A DNA stretch of 64,000 nt, taken from Cellvibrio japonicus Ueda107. Its GTDB lineage: Bacteria; Pseudomonadota; Gammaproteobacteria; Pseudomonadales; Cellvibrionaceae. Positions 27,234 through 35,745 of this stretch are shown one piece after another. The notes beneath the pieces were generated by a model, which saw nothing but the letters and a program-made list of their open reading frames with translations, was not told the origin of the DNA and did not search any database. The translations under genes were made by a program, and so were the position numbers. Positions within the stretch are counted from its first letter, which is position 1, and each line of letters starts with the position of its first letter. The DNA lies in the NCBI RefSeq assembly GCF_000019225.1, contig NC_010995.1, positions 2,488,501 through 2,552,500 of the forward strand, in the 5' to 3' direction.

Positions 27234-28628
27234 CTAGCGACGTTCAGCCACCCGCTGCAATGCAAATGCCTGGTGCTGGGAACAGCGATCAGACTCTCCC
27301 GGTAAAAACTCCAGCGGTGACTCAATGCGCGTAACAGCCGTTCCACAAGCATGTCCGCGGGCATCCAGGGCATTGCAGCAAGGTTTTTGGTAATGCTCCC
27401 ACCAGGCCAGATAAATCGGCTCGCTCACCCCGGATTTTTGCGCGAGGTAAGTCGCGGTATTTTCCAGATAGGCAGCCACATCATCCAGGGGAATACTGAG
27501 CTGTCCAATGCCAGGCTGGAAGGTCACAAAACTGATACCTGACTTGACCAAACGGCTCAATAATTGGTCGCCGCCATTTTTAACCATGGCCTGGGCCTCA
27601 CGCTTCAGGCTGACAATCTCCTCCTTTAGCGCCGTTTCATTTTGATGGCGATAGAACAACTCAACCTCGCGCATTTCCAACATCTCGCGCAACTCTGCTG
27701 TAGCCGCTTGCACACGCACATCCAGCTCCATATCGAAATTGGCTTGCAACGCTTGTAACTGGCTAGCCTCATCGGCCTGGGCGGATTTAAGCTTGTGCGC
27801 AAAATATTCACGGACCCCATCAATCTTTTTAACCTGGGTATCAAGGCTCTCCTTCAAGACCCGATTGCGCTCTTCCAACTCCTGGTTAGCAGTTTCCAGC
27901 TCAGCCATTCGCTGCTGGTAGGATGTCAAACGCTGTTGGTGCTCGTGCTGTGCCGCCTGTAAGCGGGACTGGAGTTCGGAATTGAGCGTCGCCAGGCGCA
28001 AACGCTGCTCCTTGGCCAACTGGGCCACCTTGTCGCGCAGTTCCCCGGTGTAATACTCGTGAAGCTGTTGCTGCAACACCTGTTGCTCACGCTCAAAGTC
28101 TTCAACACTTAAAGGCTTGAGCACAGGAATATGCTCATCATCAACCACAGGTAAGGAGGGTTCAGGTGACTCCTTACTGCGTGGATTCACAATAAACCCA
28201 AGTCGGTTAGCCCTGATGGATTTGGCCAGGGCCACAAAGGTATTTTGGCCAGGCTCCATGCGTGGGTCCCACAAGTTCTTTTGATGCCAGGCCACAGGAC
28301 ATTGACTGTAACAAACCAGGCGAATAGCCCCGGCTCCCAAATCCGGCCCAGGGCCGGCAGAAGCCAATAATTGCTGCAAAGGCACATTCCAGCGATGGTC
28401 CACTATCCCTTTGGCATCAAAACCTATCAGGAAGAAAACCGCTCCGGTGATGCAGAGCTGGTGGTTGGCCTGCACGTAAATGGCCCTGGCTGATGTGGAT
28501 GCATAATCAGGAAGGGGAATAAAACCATCGAGAATTGCCTCAAACTCCGGATAGAGGAGCTCGCGCAATATCTGATTGTCCTGCAGGAGGAACACGGCCT
28601 CCAGAGGTCCGGATGGAGAATGTGGCAT
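27234..28628 (-). CDS. Coiled-coil protein of unknown function with Cys/His-rich C-terminus
   Basis: 464 residues. Residues 1-150 form a globular domain (SGPLEAVFLLQDNQILRELL, then LVCYSQCPVAWHQKNLWDPR). About 170-345 is a long coiled coil rich in Gln, Glu, Leu and Arg. The C-terminal 100 residues contain a globular region, a YLAWWEHYQKPCCNALDARG segment with nearby CGTAV, and a final DRCSQHQ. These Cys/His residues could bind zinc or iron (inference). No signal peptide or membrane helix is visible. I do not recognise a named family. Same-strand genes follow, but no overlap ties it to them. Confidence 0.75.
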   Translation of the reverse strand: MPHSPSGPLEAVFLLQDNQILRELLYPEFEAILDGFIPLPDYASTSARAIYVQANHQLCITGAVFFLIGFDAKGIVDHRWNVPLQQLLASAGPGPDLGAGAIRLVCYSQCPVAWHQKNLWDPRMEPGQNTFVALAKSIRANRLGFIVNPRSKESPEPSLPVVDDEHIPVLKPLSVEDFEREQQVLQQQLHEYYTGELRDKVAQLAKEQRLRLATLNSELQSRLQAAQHEHQQRLTSYQQRMAELETANQELEERNRVLKESLDTQVKKIDGVREYFAHKLKSAQADEASQLQALQANFDMELDVRVQAATAELREMLEMREVELFYRHQNETALKEEIVSLKREAQAMVKNGGDQLLSRLVKSGISFVTFQPGIGQLSIPLDDVAAYLENTATYLAQKSGVSEPIYLAWWEHYQKPCCNALDARGHACGTAVTRIESPLEFLPGESDRCSQHQAFALQRVAERR

Positions 28629-28712
28629 AGTTACCTGACCCTATCTAGTCACCTGCCCTCAATAAAGGGACAAGTAGCCAACACCAGCCCAAACCGGTGC
28701 AAAGCTGGACTT

Positions 28713-28718
28713 AGTATA
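28713..28718 (-). promoter_or_regulatory. Possible -10 element for the coiled-coil gene
   Basis: TATACT on the minus strand, 85 bases before the coiled-coil gene start. No good -35 box at 17 bases was found, so this is only a suggestion. Confidence 0.3.
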
Positions 28719-28841
28719 GGAGAGAGGTATCTATCAAAACGTGAAAGCCCGCCCAAGAGGCCAGGTTTTGTACAGAATTGCGAGCTACTCCATAGATTTG
28801 AGCAGCTATCGGTCGGTTAACACAGGCGCCAACAGGCAAAA

Positions 28842-28925
28842 TCAGAGCTCTGAATAGTCCTCGGCAATCTCGTCATCAAACTCATCCCAGGTGATATCCA
28901 GTAAATCTTCAACATAGTCTTGCAT
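28842..28925 (-). CDS. 27-residue acidic micro-ORF
   Basis: A short frame starting MQDYVEDLLDITWDEFDDE and ending in EL before TGA. Eleven of its 27 residues are Asp or Glu and it has no Lys or Arg. A clear Shine-Dalgarno (GGAG) lies eight bases before the ATG. It sits downstream of the tRNA terminator and upstream of the coiled-coil gene on the same strand. The amphipathic pattern (VEDLLDITWDEF) suggests a helical micropeptide. No family recognised; the strong ribosome site is the main support. Confidence 0.55.
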   Translation of the reverse strand: MQDYVEDLLDITWDEFDDEIAEDYSEL

Positions 28926-29195
28926 AGTGGTAACTCCATTCATTGGCAGGAACATCCTGCAATCTCGGTTAAGGCAATCGACTCCCGAAACCGCTATTGG
29001 TTCTGAATCTATCCCATAAACAGCAAGTTACCAACCCAAGATGACATTATTGTGTATATGATTTTTTCATTAAGGGCGAGCTATGCCCTAACTTTAGGGC
29101 TCCCCGCCCAGGCAAGGCTGGATGCGAACAGAATCCGGAAGAAAGTAACCAGAACAAGGACGGAGATAAAAAGCGGGAAGTATGACGTACAGATA

Positions 29196-29224
29196 GCAAA
29201 AAGCCCGCAAGTAAGCGGGCTTTT
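29196..29224 (-). terminator. Terminator of the tRNA-Val/tRNA-Asp unit
   Basis: Stem AAGCCCGC/GCGGGCTT with loop AAGTAA; on the minus strand it is followed by a T-rich stretch. It lies 6 bases after the tRNA-Asp 3' end. Confidence 0.9.
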
Positions 29225-29230
29225 ATAAAG

Positions 29231-29307
29231 TGGCGGACCGGACGGGGCTCGAACCCGCGACCTCCGGCGTGACAGGCCGGCATTCTAACCGACTGAACTA
29301 CCGGTCC
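29231..29307 (-). tRNA. tRNA-Asp (anticodon GTC)
   Basis: 77 bases including an encoded CCA. The acceptor arm GGACCGG/CCGGTCC with discriminator G pairs fully. The D-loop region TAGTTCAGTCGGTTAGA, the anticodon loop CTGTCAC and the T arm GCGGGTTCGAGCCCCG are normal, and it closely resembles E. coli tRNA-Asp. Confidence 0.97.
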
Positions 29308-29376
29308 GCATGCTGTCTCAACTTACCAGCTCGTTTTAACTTGCATTACAACCAGCAAGCTTGTCACTGAAACGAT

Positions 29377-29452
29377 TGGTGGGCGGTACAAGACTCGAAC
29401 TTGTGACCCATGCCTTGTAAGGGCATTGCTCTACCAACTGAGCTAACCGCCC
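29377..29452 (-). tRNA. tRNA-Val (anticodon TAC)
   Basis: 76 bases including an encoded CCA. Acceptor GGGCGGT, discriminator A, D arm AGCTCAGTTGGTAGAGC, anticodon loop CTTACAA, T arm with GTTCGAGTC. It is transcribed before tRNA-Asp, with 69 bases between them. Confidence 0.97.
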
Positions 29453-29468
29453 CCGTCGAGAGCTGCGC

Positions 29469-29496
29469 ATTCTACTGATTTTGCTTTTCGTGTCAA
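29469..29496 (-). promoter_or_regulatory. Sigma-70 promoter of the tRNA unit
   Basis: Consensus -35 TTGACA (29491-29496), 16-base spacer, -10 TAGAAT (29469-29474). The expected transcription start is about ten bases before tRNA-Val. A GC-rich discriminator (GCGCAGC) follows, as in stringently controlled stable-RNA promoters. Confidence 0.85.
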
Positions 29497-29677
29497 ACAC
29501 TTTTATATAATTCCTGTAAAAAGCCAAAAGCTTGGCTATTTTGGCAACAACAGGGAATAAGAAAAGAACAAATGCCCGGTCAAGCATGGGCAAGCAACCG
29601 GAAAGCGCGTAGATTGTCGCACTTTCCAAAGCCGAAGATACGCCAGTGCCCTCTCAAATACCGGAGGATTTATTGTC

Positions 29678-31222
29678 ATGCCCTATGGCCAGTGCTTCTC
29701 CTACTCTCGTGCACAATGCATGACAGCCCTATGGCGGCGGCCCAGCGTGATGCTGGCCCAGGTTAGCTGGATGCTGGCTGCACCTGCCGCCATGGCTAAT
29801 CAGAGCGGGAGAATTACCGACAATGGTATTGCTGTGGTGATCCTTATCCTGCTGGTACTGCAAACCCTGTTGATTATCGGGCTCCAGCGCAGCCGTTTAC
29901 ATAACAAACGCGCCCGAAAATCGCTCAAGGAATCCCAAAAAGCCTTAGAGCAGCGAATCCACGAGCGCACCGAAAGCCTTTATAAAATCAACAACCTGTT
30001 AATTGATGAAGTGGCTCGTCACGAAGCCACCGGCCATTTGCTGCGCGAAACCAAAGAATATTTACAGAGCATGATCAACTCTATGCCATCCATTATTATT
30101 GGTGTAGATGCTGAAGGTTATATCACGCATTGGAATGCTGCGGCCGAAAGTAACTTTGAAATTTTTTCCAGTGAGGCACTGGGTAAAAACATCACCCATG
30201 TGCTCCCCAAATTCCCGGTCAGCAGGGAGACCATTGCGCATATTATTCGCGCGGGGGAGCCTCGTTCATTGGAGCACACCCGCAATAATGAAGATGACTC
30301 CAATCAATATTACGAAATTACCATTTATCCCCTGATTGCTAATGTCAGACCCGGTGCAGTGATACGCGTTGATGATGTGACCCTGCGCGTAACCATTGAA
30401 AACCTGATGATACAGAATGAAAAAATGTATTCCCTGGGAGAGGTAGCTGCTGGCATAGCCCACGAGATTAACAACCCGCTCAGCGTGATTTTACAAAACG
30501 TACAAAACATTACGCGCCGCCTTGATCCACACTTTGCAGGCAACCAAAAAGAGGCTCAAACACTTGCATTGGATCTGCAGCAGGTGGATCAATATTTGCG
30601 CCAGCGCGACATTTATCAATTTCTACAGTACATTCGTGAAGCCGGTGAGCGATCCGCCAATATTGTAACCACCATGCTGGCATTCTCGCACCAGGGGCAG
30701 AAAGCCAACACCCTGATCGACATCTCACAGCTAATTCACCAGACATTGACCCTAAATCAAAATCTCTACGGCGGAAAACCGGATACGCAAACACCGCTTA
30801 TCCATACTGATATCAGCAACAACTTGCCCCCCATCAAAGGCTCTGGCCCCGAACTGCAACAGGTCTTGTTAAACCTGCTGCGCAATGCGCGTCAGGCACT
30901 TGGCAACGCTGCCAGTGATACCCGGGCTGACCAGGCACCCTGCATATGGATCAGGGCCAGGGTCCAGGAAGGAGATCTTGTGATCGAGATTCAGGATAAT
31001 GGCCCCGGAATGAGTGAAAATGTACGACGCCACATTTTTGAGCCCTTTTTCACAACCAAAGGGGTAGGCTCTGGTACAGGACTCGGATTATCGGTGTCCT
31101 ACTTTATTATTAGCGAACGCCATAGGGGCAGTATTGAAGTGAAGTCGGTACCCGGTCGCGGCAGTACATTTATTATCAAACTGCCACTCAATGAGACCAG
31201 GGTACCGGCTAACGCACAATAG
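29678..31222 (+). CDS. Orphan PAS-domain sensor histidine kinase
   Basis: 514 residues. An N-terminal signal-like stretch (about 20-40) and a transmembrane helix (about 50-68) lead into a coiled coil (75-125). A PAS domain follows (about 127-235, PSIIIGVDAEGYITHWNAAA). HisKA has the phospho-acceptor H262 in AGIAHEINNPL. The ATPase domain shows N-box NLLRNARQAL, DNGPGMSE and GSGTGLGLSV. It is of the NtrB/DctB-like HPK4 class. No response regulator is next to it; the following gene is a lipoprotein 20 bases downstream. GGAGG lies ten bases before the ATG. An internal ATG at residue 15 could be the real start. Confidence 0.9.
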   Translation: MPYGQCFSYSRAQCMTALWRRPSVMLAQVSWMLAAPAAMANQSGRITDNGIAVVILILLVLQTLLIIGLQRSRLHNKRARKSLKESQKALEQRIHERTESLYKINNLLIDEVARHEATGHLLRETKEYLQSMINSMPSIIIGVDAEGYITHWNAAAESNFEIFSSEALGKNITHVLPKFPVSRETIAHIIRAGEPRSLEHTRNNEDDSNQYYEITIYPLIANVRPGAVIRVDDVTLRVTIENLMIQNEKMYSLGEVAAGIAHEINNPLSVILQNVQNITRRLDPHFAGNQKEAQTLALDLQQVDQYLRQRDIYQFLQYIREAGERSANIVTTMLAFSHQGQKANTLIDISQLIHQTLTLNQNLYGGKPDTQTPLIHTDISNNLPPIKGSGPELQQVLLNLLRNARQALGNAASDTRADQAPCIWIRARVQEGDLVIEIQDNGPGMSENVRRHIFEPFFTTKGVGSGTGLGLSVSYFIISERHRGSIEVKSVPGRGSTFIIKLPLNETRVPANAQ

Positions 31223-31242
31223 CATTCCGGAGATGAATCACT

Positions 31243-31980
31243 ATGAATATATCGGTTAGCCATTCTGCACTCTTAGCTATGGTATTGATCCTGAGTGCAT
31301 GTACTACACCAGTAGCTCCGCTCGACGAAACCAGGCTGCCGCAGGTTGCTGAAAAAATCTTGCAAGAAACCCTCTACTACAACAGTTTATTTACGCAATG
31401 TGCACGCCTGGGTGGCGACAATGAGCTGGAAGCCCTGGAAAAGCAACAGGACTGGCTCGCCAGTAACTGGCAATTAGCTGCCGCAGCCGACAATCTCTAC
31501 AGCCAGCAACATGCCAATTATACGTTCAATTATAAGACCCAAAAGCTCGTGCCTGCCGCCCTGCTACTAAACCAAAAAACCAGGCAGCGCGCACAGGATG
31601 AATTGAGCCTGGAAAAACGTACATTAAGCAACCAGCAAAAAACCTGCAGTTTTCGCCTGAAACAAATGACGGCAGAAAACATGCGGCTCAACAGTGATCA
31701 CGAAATTGCCCTCTACGAACAGGCATTGCTTAACCAAGCAACCGTTAACACCCATGAAGTCTATGATCTGCCAAGCCTGGCAGGTGGTATAGCAACAGAT
31801 TTAGCGCCCGGAAGAAGTTATTTCCCTATTGCACACCAACATGAGGGTACTTGCGACCAGCCCTACACCCTCATCGTTGATAATGAATGGCCACAAGAGG
31901 CATATATCAATTTCTGCAGTGACCTTGCCGTTGAATTACTCACCTGCGAATGGGGAAATTGCCAGTCAACATCGCTATAA
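31243..31980 (+). CDS. Putative lipoprotein of unknown function
   Basis: 245 residues with a lipoprotein signal peptide: hydrophobic core LLAMVLILSACTTP with lipobox LSAC, so lipidation is at Cys20. The residue after the Cys is Thr, not Asp, so outer-membrane sorting is expected. The mature part is helical (coiled-coil-like 60-170) with several later cysteines (GTCDQP, NFCSD, LTCEWGNCQ) that may form disulfides. No family recognised. It is very likely co-transcribed with the histidine kinase, so it may be a partner of that sensor (inference). Confidence 0.82.
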   Translation: MNISVSHSALLAMVLILSACTTPVAPLDETRLPQVAEKILQETLYYNSLFTQCARLGGDNELEALEKQQDWLASNWQLAAAADNLYSQQHANYTFNYKTQKLVPAALLLNQKTRQRAQDELSLEKRTLSNQQKTCSFRLKQMTAENMRLNSDHEIALYEQALLNQATVNTHEVYDLPSLAGGIATDLAPGRSYFPIAHQHEGTCDQPYTLIVDNEWPQEAYINFCSDLAVELLTCEWGNCQSTSL

Positions 31981-31992
31981 TGGCCGCTTTTT

Positions 31993-32017
31993 GCCACCAG
32001 GCAGGTCACTTGGTGGC
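31993..32017 (+). repeat. Hairpin just upstream of trmA
   Basis: Inverted repeat GCCACCA...TGGTGGC with an 11-base loop, 20 bases before the trmA start. No T run follows, so it is either a weak terminator after the lipoprotein gene or a structure in the trmA leader. Confidence 0.4.
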
Positions 32018-32036
32018 TCCCCTTGCGAGTTTCCCC

Positions 32037-33137
32037 ATGCCACAACCTCAACAGCATACAGCAGACTACTCCAGCGCTGCCTATGAAGCCCAGCTGCAAC
32101 AAAAACTGATTCGTCTGAACCAGGATTTTGCATCATTTAACCTGCCCGAGATTTCCGTATTCCGCTCACCGGAAAAACACTTTCGCATGCGCACTGAATT
32201 CCGCATTTGGCACGAGCGGGGCACGGCTATGTACGTGATGTTCTCGCAAACAGACAAACGTCCCTACCCCATCCGGGAATTTCCTATTGGCAGCGAGCGA
32301 ATTAACCAATTAATGCCCGAGCTGATGGCGTTGGTAAATCGCCATGAATGCTTGCGCCATAAATTATTCCAGGTGGAGTTTCTGACCAGCCTCAGTAACC
32401 AGGCGTTAATTACGCTTGTCTATCACAAACCGCTTGATGAGGAGTGGATTAGCGCAGCAACCGATCTGCGCAAACAACTCAATGTGGAGATTATTGGCCG
32501 CAGTCGCAAACAAAAAATCCTGCTGGAGCGCGATCATATTATTGAATGCCTGAAGGTTAATGGCCGCGAATACCGCTACCAGCAGGTAGAAGGTAGCTTT
32601 ACCCAGCCTAATGCCAGGGTGTGTGAACAAATGCTGTCCTGGGCTCAGGAGCAAACACGCCATACAGGAGGGGACTTACTGGAGTTGTATTGTGGCAATG
32701 GCAATTTTACCCTGCCACTGGCACAAAATTTCGACCGGGTTCTGGCCACAGAGATATCCAAGACATCCGTAGATTCTGCACTTTATAACAGCCGGTTGAA
32801 TCAGGTTGAAAACCTTCAGATTGCACGCATGTCGAGTGAAGAGTTTACCCAAGCGATGGATGGGGTTCGCGAATTTAATCGTTTGAAACACATTTCGTTA
32901 AATGACTATCGTTTTTCAACTATTTTTGTTGATCCACCCCGCGCCGGGCTCGATCCCGCCACCTGCCACCTGGCACAACGCTTTGACAATATTGTCTATA
33001 TTTCCTGCAACCCGGAAACGCTTAAAGACAACCTGCAAACCCTGACACAAACCCATCAAATTTGTACATTTGCGGCGTTTGACCAATTTCCCTATACCCA
33101 TCACCTGGAATGTGGAGTGTTATTGCAACGCCGCTAA
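32037..33137 (+). CDS. trmA: tRNA (uracil-5-)-methyltransferase
   Basis: SAM-dependent methyltransferase that makes 5-methyluridine at tRNA position 54. The visible parts are FRMRTEFRIWHERG near the start, the SAM motif LELYCGNGNFTLPLAQNF, FVDPPRAGLD and the catalytic cysteine motif YISCNPETL near the end. The ATG at 32037 gives 366 residues, the size of E. coli TrmA; a longer frame upstream overlaps the lipoprotein gene and lacks support. It ends eight bases before the convergent GNAT gene. Confidence 0.95.
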   Translation: MPQPQQHTADYSSAAYEAQLQQKLIRLNQDFASFNLPEISVFRSPEKHFRMRTEFRIWHERGTAMYVMFSQTDKRPYPIREFPIGSERINQLMPELMALVNRHECLRHKLFQVEFLTSLSNQALITLVYHKPLDEEWISAATDLRKQLNVEIIGRSRKQKILLERDHIIECLKVNGREYRYQQVEGSFTQPNARVCEQMLSWAQEQTRHTGGDLLELYCGNGNFTLPLAQNFDRVLATEISKTSVDSALYNSRLNQVENLQIARMSSEEFTQAMDGVREFNRLKHISLNDYRFSTIFVDPPRAGLDPATCHLAQRFDNIVYISCNPETLKDNLQTLTQTHQICTFAAFDQFPYTHHLECGVLLQRR

Positions 33138-33145
33138 TGTAGCGA

Positions 33146-33658
33146 CTAGAGGTCACACTGCATATAAACCGCCGGGCCGGTATAGGTTTGCAAATGCCGC
33201 ACCTGCTCAGGTGCTAATTGGTCGACAACCCTGAACCCCAGTTTTGACCAAAACCCCTGGGAATCCTGCACAGAAACCAGGGCCGCACGACGCAATCCAC
33301 GCTCACGCATTTGATCAAATACCCCCGCAATCAACCAAGGCCCCATACGCAAACCCTTGGCGCGATGACTGACGGCCAAGTCATGTAAGTAAAATGTATC
33401 CGCATCAGGTTTATGGGCAAACTCGCTCCCCCACGGGGTCACGGAATTGGCCTGGGATAAATAAGCAACCAGGTAGGCGCATACCTGCCCTGCACATTCA
33501 ACCACCCAGGAGGTATCCGCCACATTTGCAAGACGAGCGGCAATCACCTCTTGTGATTCCAGCATTTCATCGACATAGGCCTCTGCCTGGATCTGTATAA
33601 CAGCAATCAGATCAGCCGGAGTCATTAAGCGCAGCTGTGCATGCTCCAGGCTAATCAT
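33146..33658 (-). CDS. GNAT family N-acetyltransferase
   Basis: A 170-residue acetyl-CoA-dependent acyltransferase. The core has YLHDLAVSHRAKGLRMGPWLI, the GNAT beta4/alpha3 acetyl-CoA site (R/Q-x-x-G-x-G/A variant), followed by ALVSVQDSQGFWSKLGFRVV with the conserved FW-LGF strand. The substrate is unknown. Its start codon overlaps the last base of the DUF2489 stop codon, so the two are translationally coupled. Confidence 0.85.
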   Translation of the reverse strand: MISLEHAQLRLMTPADLIAVIQIQAEAYVDEMLESQEVIAARLANVADTSWVVECAGQVCAYLVAYLSQANSVTPWGSEFAHKPDADTFYLHDLAVSHRAKGLRMGPWLIAGVFDQMRERGLRRAALVSVQDSQGFWSKLGFRVVDQLAPEQVRHLQTYTGPAVYMQCDL

Positions 33659-34131
33659 CAGAACTGTCGCCCCAGGATTCGCTTTGCCGCATCCATTACA
33701 AAATCATAGAAGGCTGTCTCATGCTGAAAGCGCTCTTTATCAAATACACGCTGCTCTTTGGATGACAGCTTTTTCCACTCAGCCAAAATAGGAATATGCT
33801 CGGCTCGCTCACGCAATTGGTAAAATGCAGAAAACTCGTTTTTAACGCCGGCATCAACATCCAGTTGATCCAACAAATGTGAAATACGAATACTGGCTTC
33901 TGTGAGGGTCAGTTCTTCCTGATACAGGGCTTGCGCGAGAATCTGGATACTCTTGTTAATGCGCTGACGCTGCTCATACAGGGCCAACGCGTTTGCGTCC
34001 TGTTGTTCCTGCAGTTTGCGCTCACGCTCGCGCTTCAGCATATACACCCTATATACAAGCCTTGCAGCAATCGCGGACAACACCAAAACAATCAGCCCAC
34101 CCACTACCACAAGTAGTGTTAACACACTCAT
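33658..34131 (-). CDS. DUF2489 family membrane-anchored protein
   Basis: 157 residues. One N-terminal transmembrane helix (about 4-27) is followed by a basic coiled-coil region (LKRERERKLQEQQDANALALYE split across 33-55) and a helical domain with RINKSIQILAQALYQEELTLTEASIRIS, typical of DUF2489. Function unknown. It lies 23 bases after rmuC and overlaps the GNAT gene by one base. Confidence 0.82.
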   Translation of the reverse strand: MSVLTLLVVVGGLIVLVLSAIAARLVYRVYMLKRERERKLQEQQDANALALYEQRQRINKSIQILAQALYQEELTLTEASIRISHLLDQLDVDAGVKNEFSAFYQLRERAEHIPILAEWKKLSSKEQRVFDKERFQHETAFYDFVMDAAKRILGRQF

Positions 34132-34154
34132 ACCTACCTCAATGACTCACGAGT

Positions 34155-35636
34155 TTATTCAGTATCCGACGTATCATCCAACAATAAGTCTACCGACTCC
34201 ACACCGGCCTCTTCCAATACAGTACCGGAAATAACCTTTTTGGTTTTAGCACCCAAGCGACGGATATCATCAACCCGCTTAATCAGGTTGCCGCGCCCGG
34301 ATGCCAAACGTTCACGCGCTTTGGCATAGGCTTCCTGGGTTTTATGCAGTTGATTACCCACACTATCCAATGCATCCAGCATCAATACAAACTGATCGTG
34401 CAAGGCACCAGCCTCCCTGGCAATTCGCTCGGCATTCTTATTTTGTTTCTCATAGCGCCATATATTCTCCACGGTGCGCAGAGTAGCCAGCAGGGTTGTA
34501 GGACTTACCAGGATAATATGGCGATCATAGGCCTCACGGTACAACCCTGGGTCTTCTTGCAAGGCGAGCATAAAAGCAGCTTCGATGGGAATAAAAATAA
34601 ACACAAAGTCCAGCGACTTAATGCCATCGATCTTTTCATAATCTTTAATACTGAGCTGTTTGATATGGTTGCGTAGCGACTGTATATGTGCAGCCAGGTA
34701 TTGCTTGCGCGAGGATTCATCCTCCGTCGAGCAGTACTTTTCATAATCCGACAACGAGCATTTGGCATCAATAACAATGTCCTTTTGTTCAGGCAAGTGA
34801 ACAATCACATCGGGCATACGTCGACTGCCGTCTGTTGCCGTGAAGTTAACCTGGGCATCGTATTCCCGTCCTTTCTGTAATCCGGATTCCTCCAGCAACC
34901 GCTCAAGCACGACCTCGCCCCAGTTGCCCTGGGTTTTGCTGTTACCCTTAAGCGCCTGTGCCAGGCTGATGGCATCTTCACCAATTTTTTGCGCCTGTTT
35001 CTGCAACTCCAGCACTTGTCCAGCCAGGCGATTGCGCTCTGCACTTTCCTTTTCGTAGACATCTTCTACTTTTTTACGGAACTCGGTCAGTTGGCTGCGC
35101 AGGGGGTCCAGGGTCGTATCCAGCAGGCTTTTACTGTTATGTTGGAACTGTTGCTGCTTAGCCTCAAAGATTTTCCCGGCAAGGTTTTCAAATTCACGGG
35201 TTAGGTCAGTGCGTGCGCTTTGCAACAGGGCCAACTGTTCAGCGAAATTACGGCGCTCCTGCTCTGTGCGACTGACCAGTGCCGCATGGGTTTGCTCCAA
35301 TTCGGATAACAGCTGCTGCTTACCTTGCAAATCGGCTTCCAGTGCTGGCAGGCGCGCGGCCTTTTCACGCTGGCCAGCCAACTCTTCGGTCAGCTGCATT
35401 AATTTGTTTTGCAACAACTGCTGCTCATGTTGGGCTTGCTGCCATTGTCCACGCAATTCAATCACCTGATTGCGCAGCTGGTTCGTTTCAGCCTCCAGTG
35501 CCGCCAGGCGCAAGCTGCCAGCCTGCTCCCGTTGGGCCGAGGACTGCAGACGCTGTTGCATCCAAAAATACACAACCAGGGCACCCAGCATGAAACCGCC
35601 AAGCGCCGCCAGTATGAACAACCAGGATTGGGTCAC
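34155..35636 (-). CDS. rmuC: RmuC family DNA recombination protein
   Basis: 493 residues: an N-terminal membrane anchor (about 6-26), a long coiled coil (about 30-215) and the RmuC domain. That domain contains GNWGEVVLERLLEESGLQKG, DGSRRMPDVIVHLPEQKDIVIDAKCSLSDYE (the last two pieces give the D-x(n)-D-A-K nuclease-like core) and PIEAAFMLAL. RmuC limits DNA inversions at repeats and is predicted to be a PD-(D/E)XK-type nuclease. It is divergent from murI across 109 bases, and first of the rmuC-DUF2489-GNAT unit. Confidence 0.93.
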   Translation of the reverse strand: MTQSWLFILAALGGFMLGALVVYFWMQQRLQSSAQREQAGSLRLAALEAETNQLRNQVIELRGQWQQAQHEQQLLQNKLMQLTEELAGQREKAARLPALEADLQGKQQLLSELEQTHAALVSRTEQERRNFAEQLALLQSARTDLTREFENLAGKIFEAKQQQFQHNSKSLLDTTLDPLRSQLTEFRKKVEDVYEKESAERNRLAGQVLELQKQAQKIGEDAISLAQALKGNSKTQGNWGEVVLERLLEESGLQKGREYDAQVNFTATDGSRRMPDVIVHLPEQKDIVIDAKCSLSDYEKYCSTEDESSRKQYLAAHIQSLRNHIKQLSIKDYEKIDGIKSLDFVFIFIPIEAAFMLALQEDPGLYREAYDRHIILVSPTTLLATLRTVENIWRYEKQNKNAERIAREAGALHDQFVLMLDALDSVGNQLHKTQEAYAKARERLASGRGNLIKRVDDIRRLGAKTKKVISGTVLEEAGVESVDLLLDDTSDTE

Positions 35637-35745
35637 CAGATCATCTCCGGGAGTTTGAGCTAAAGGGTGTAGGTTTTGCCCTGATGGAAAGGTACAATCG
35701 CGCGCATTCTACCACCTCACTTGGCCGCCAGGGCATTTTGGCATT

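Noticed and set aside
29047..29283. 78-codon minus-strand frame ending downstream of the tRNAs (contains GRGFEPRPVRH)
   Set aside because: It starts inside tRNA-Asp and crosses the terminator; this peptide is the usual false translation of a tRNA 3' half.
29231..29452. tRNA genes as an integration site for a mobile element
   Set aside because: No integrase, no repeated tRNA 3' end and no change in gene character on either side.
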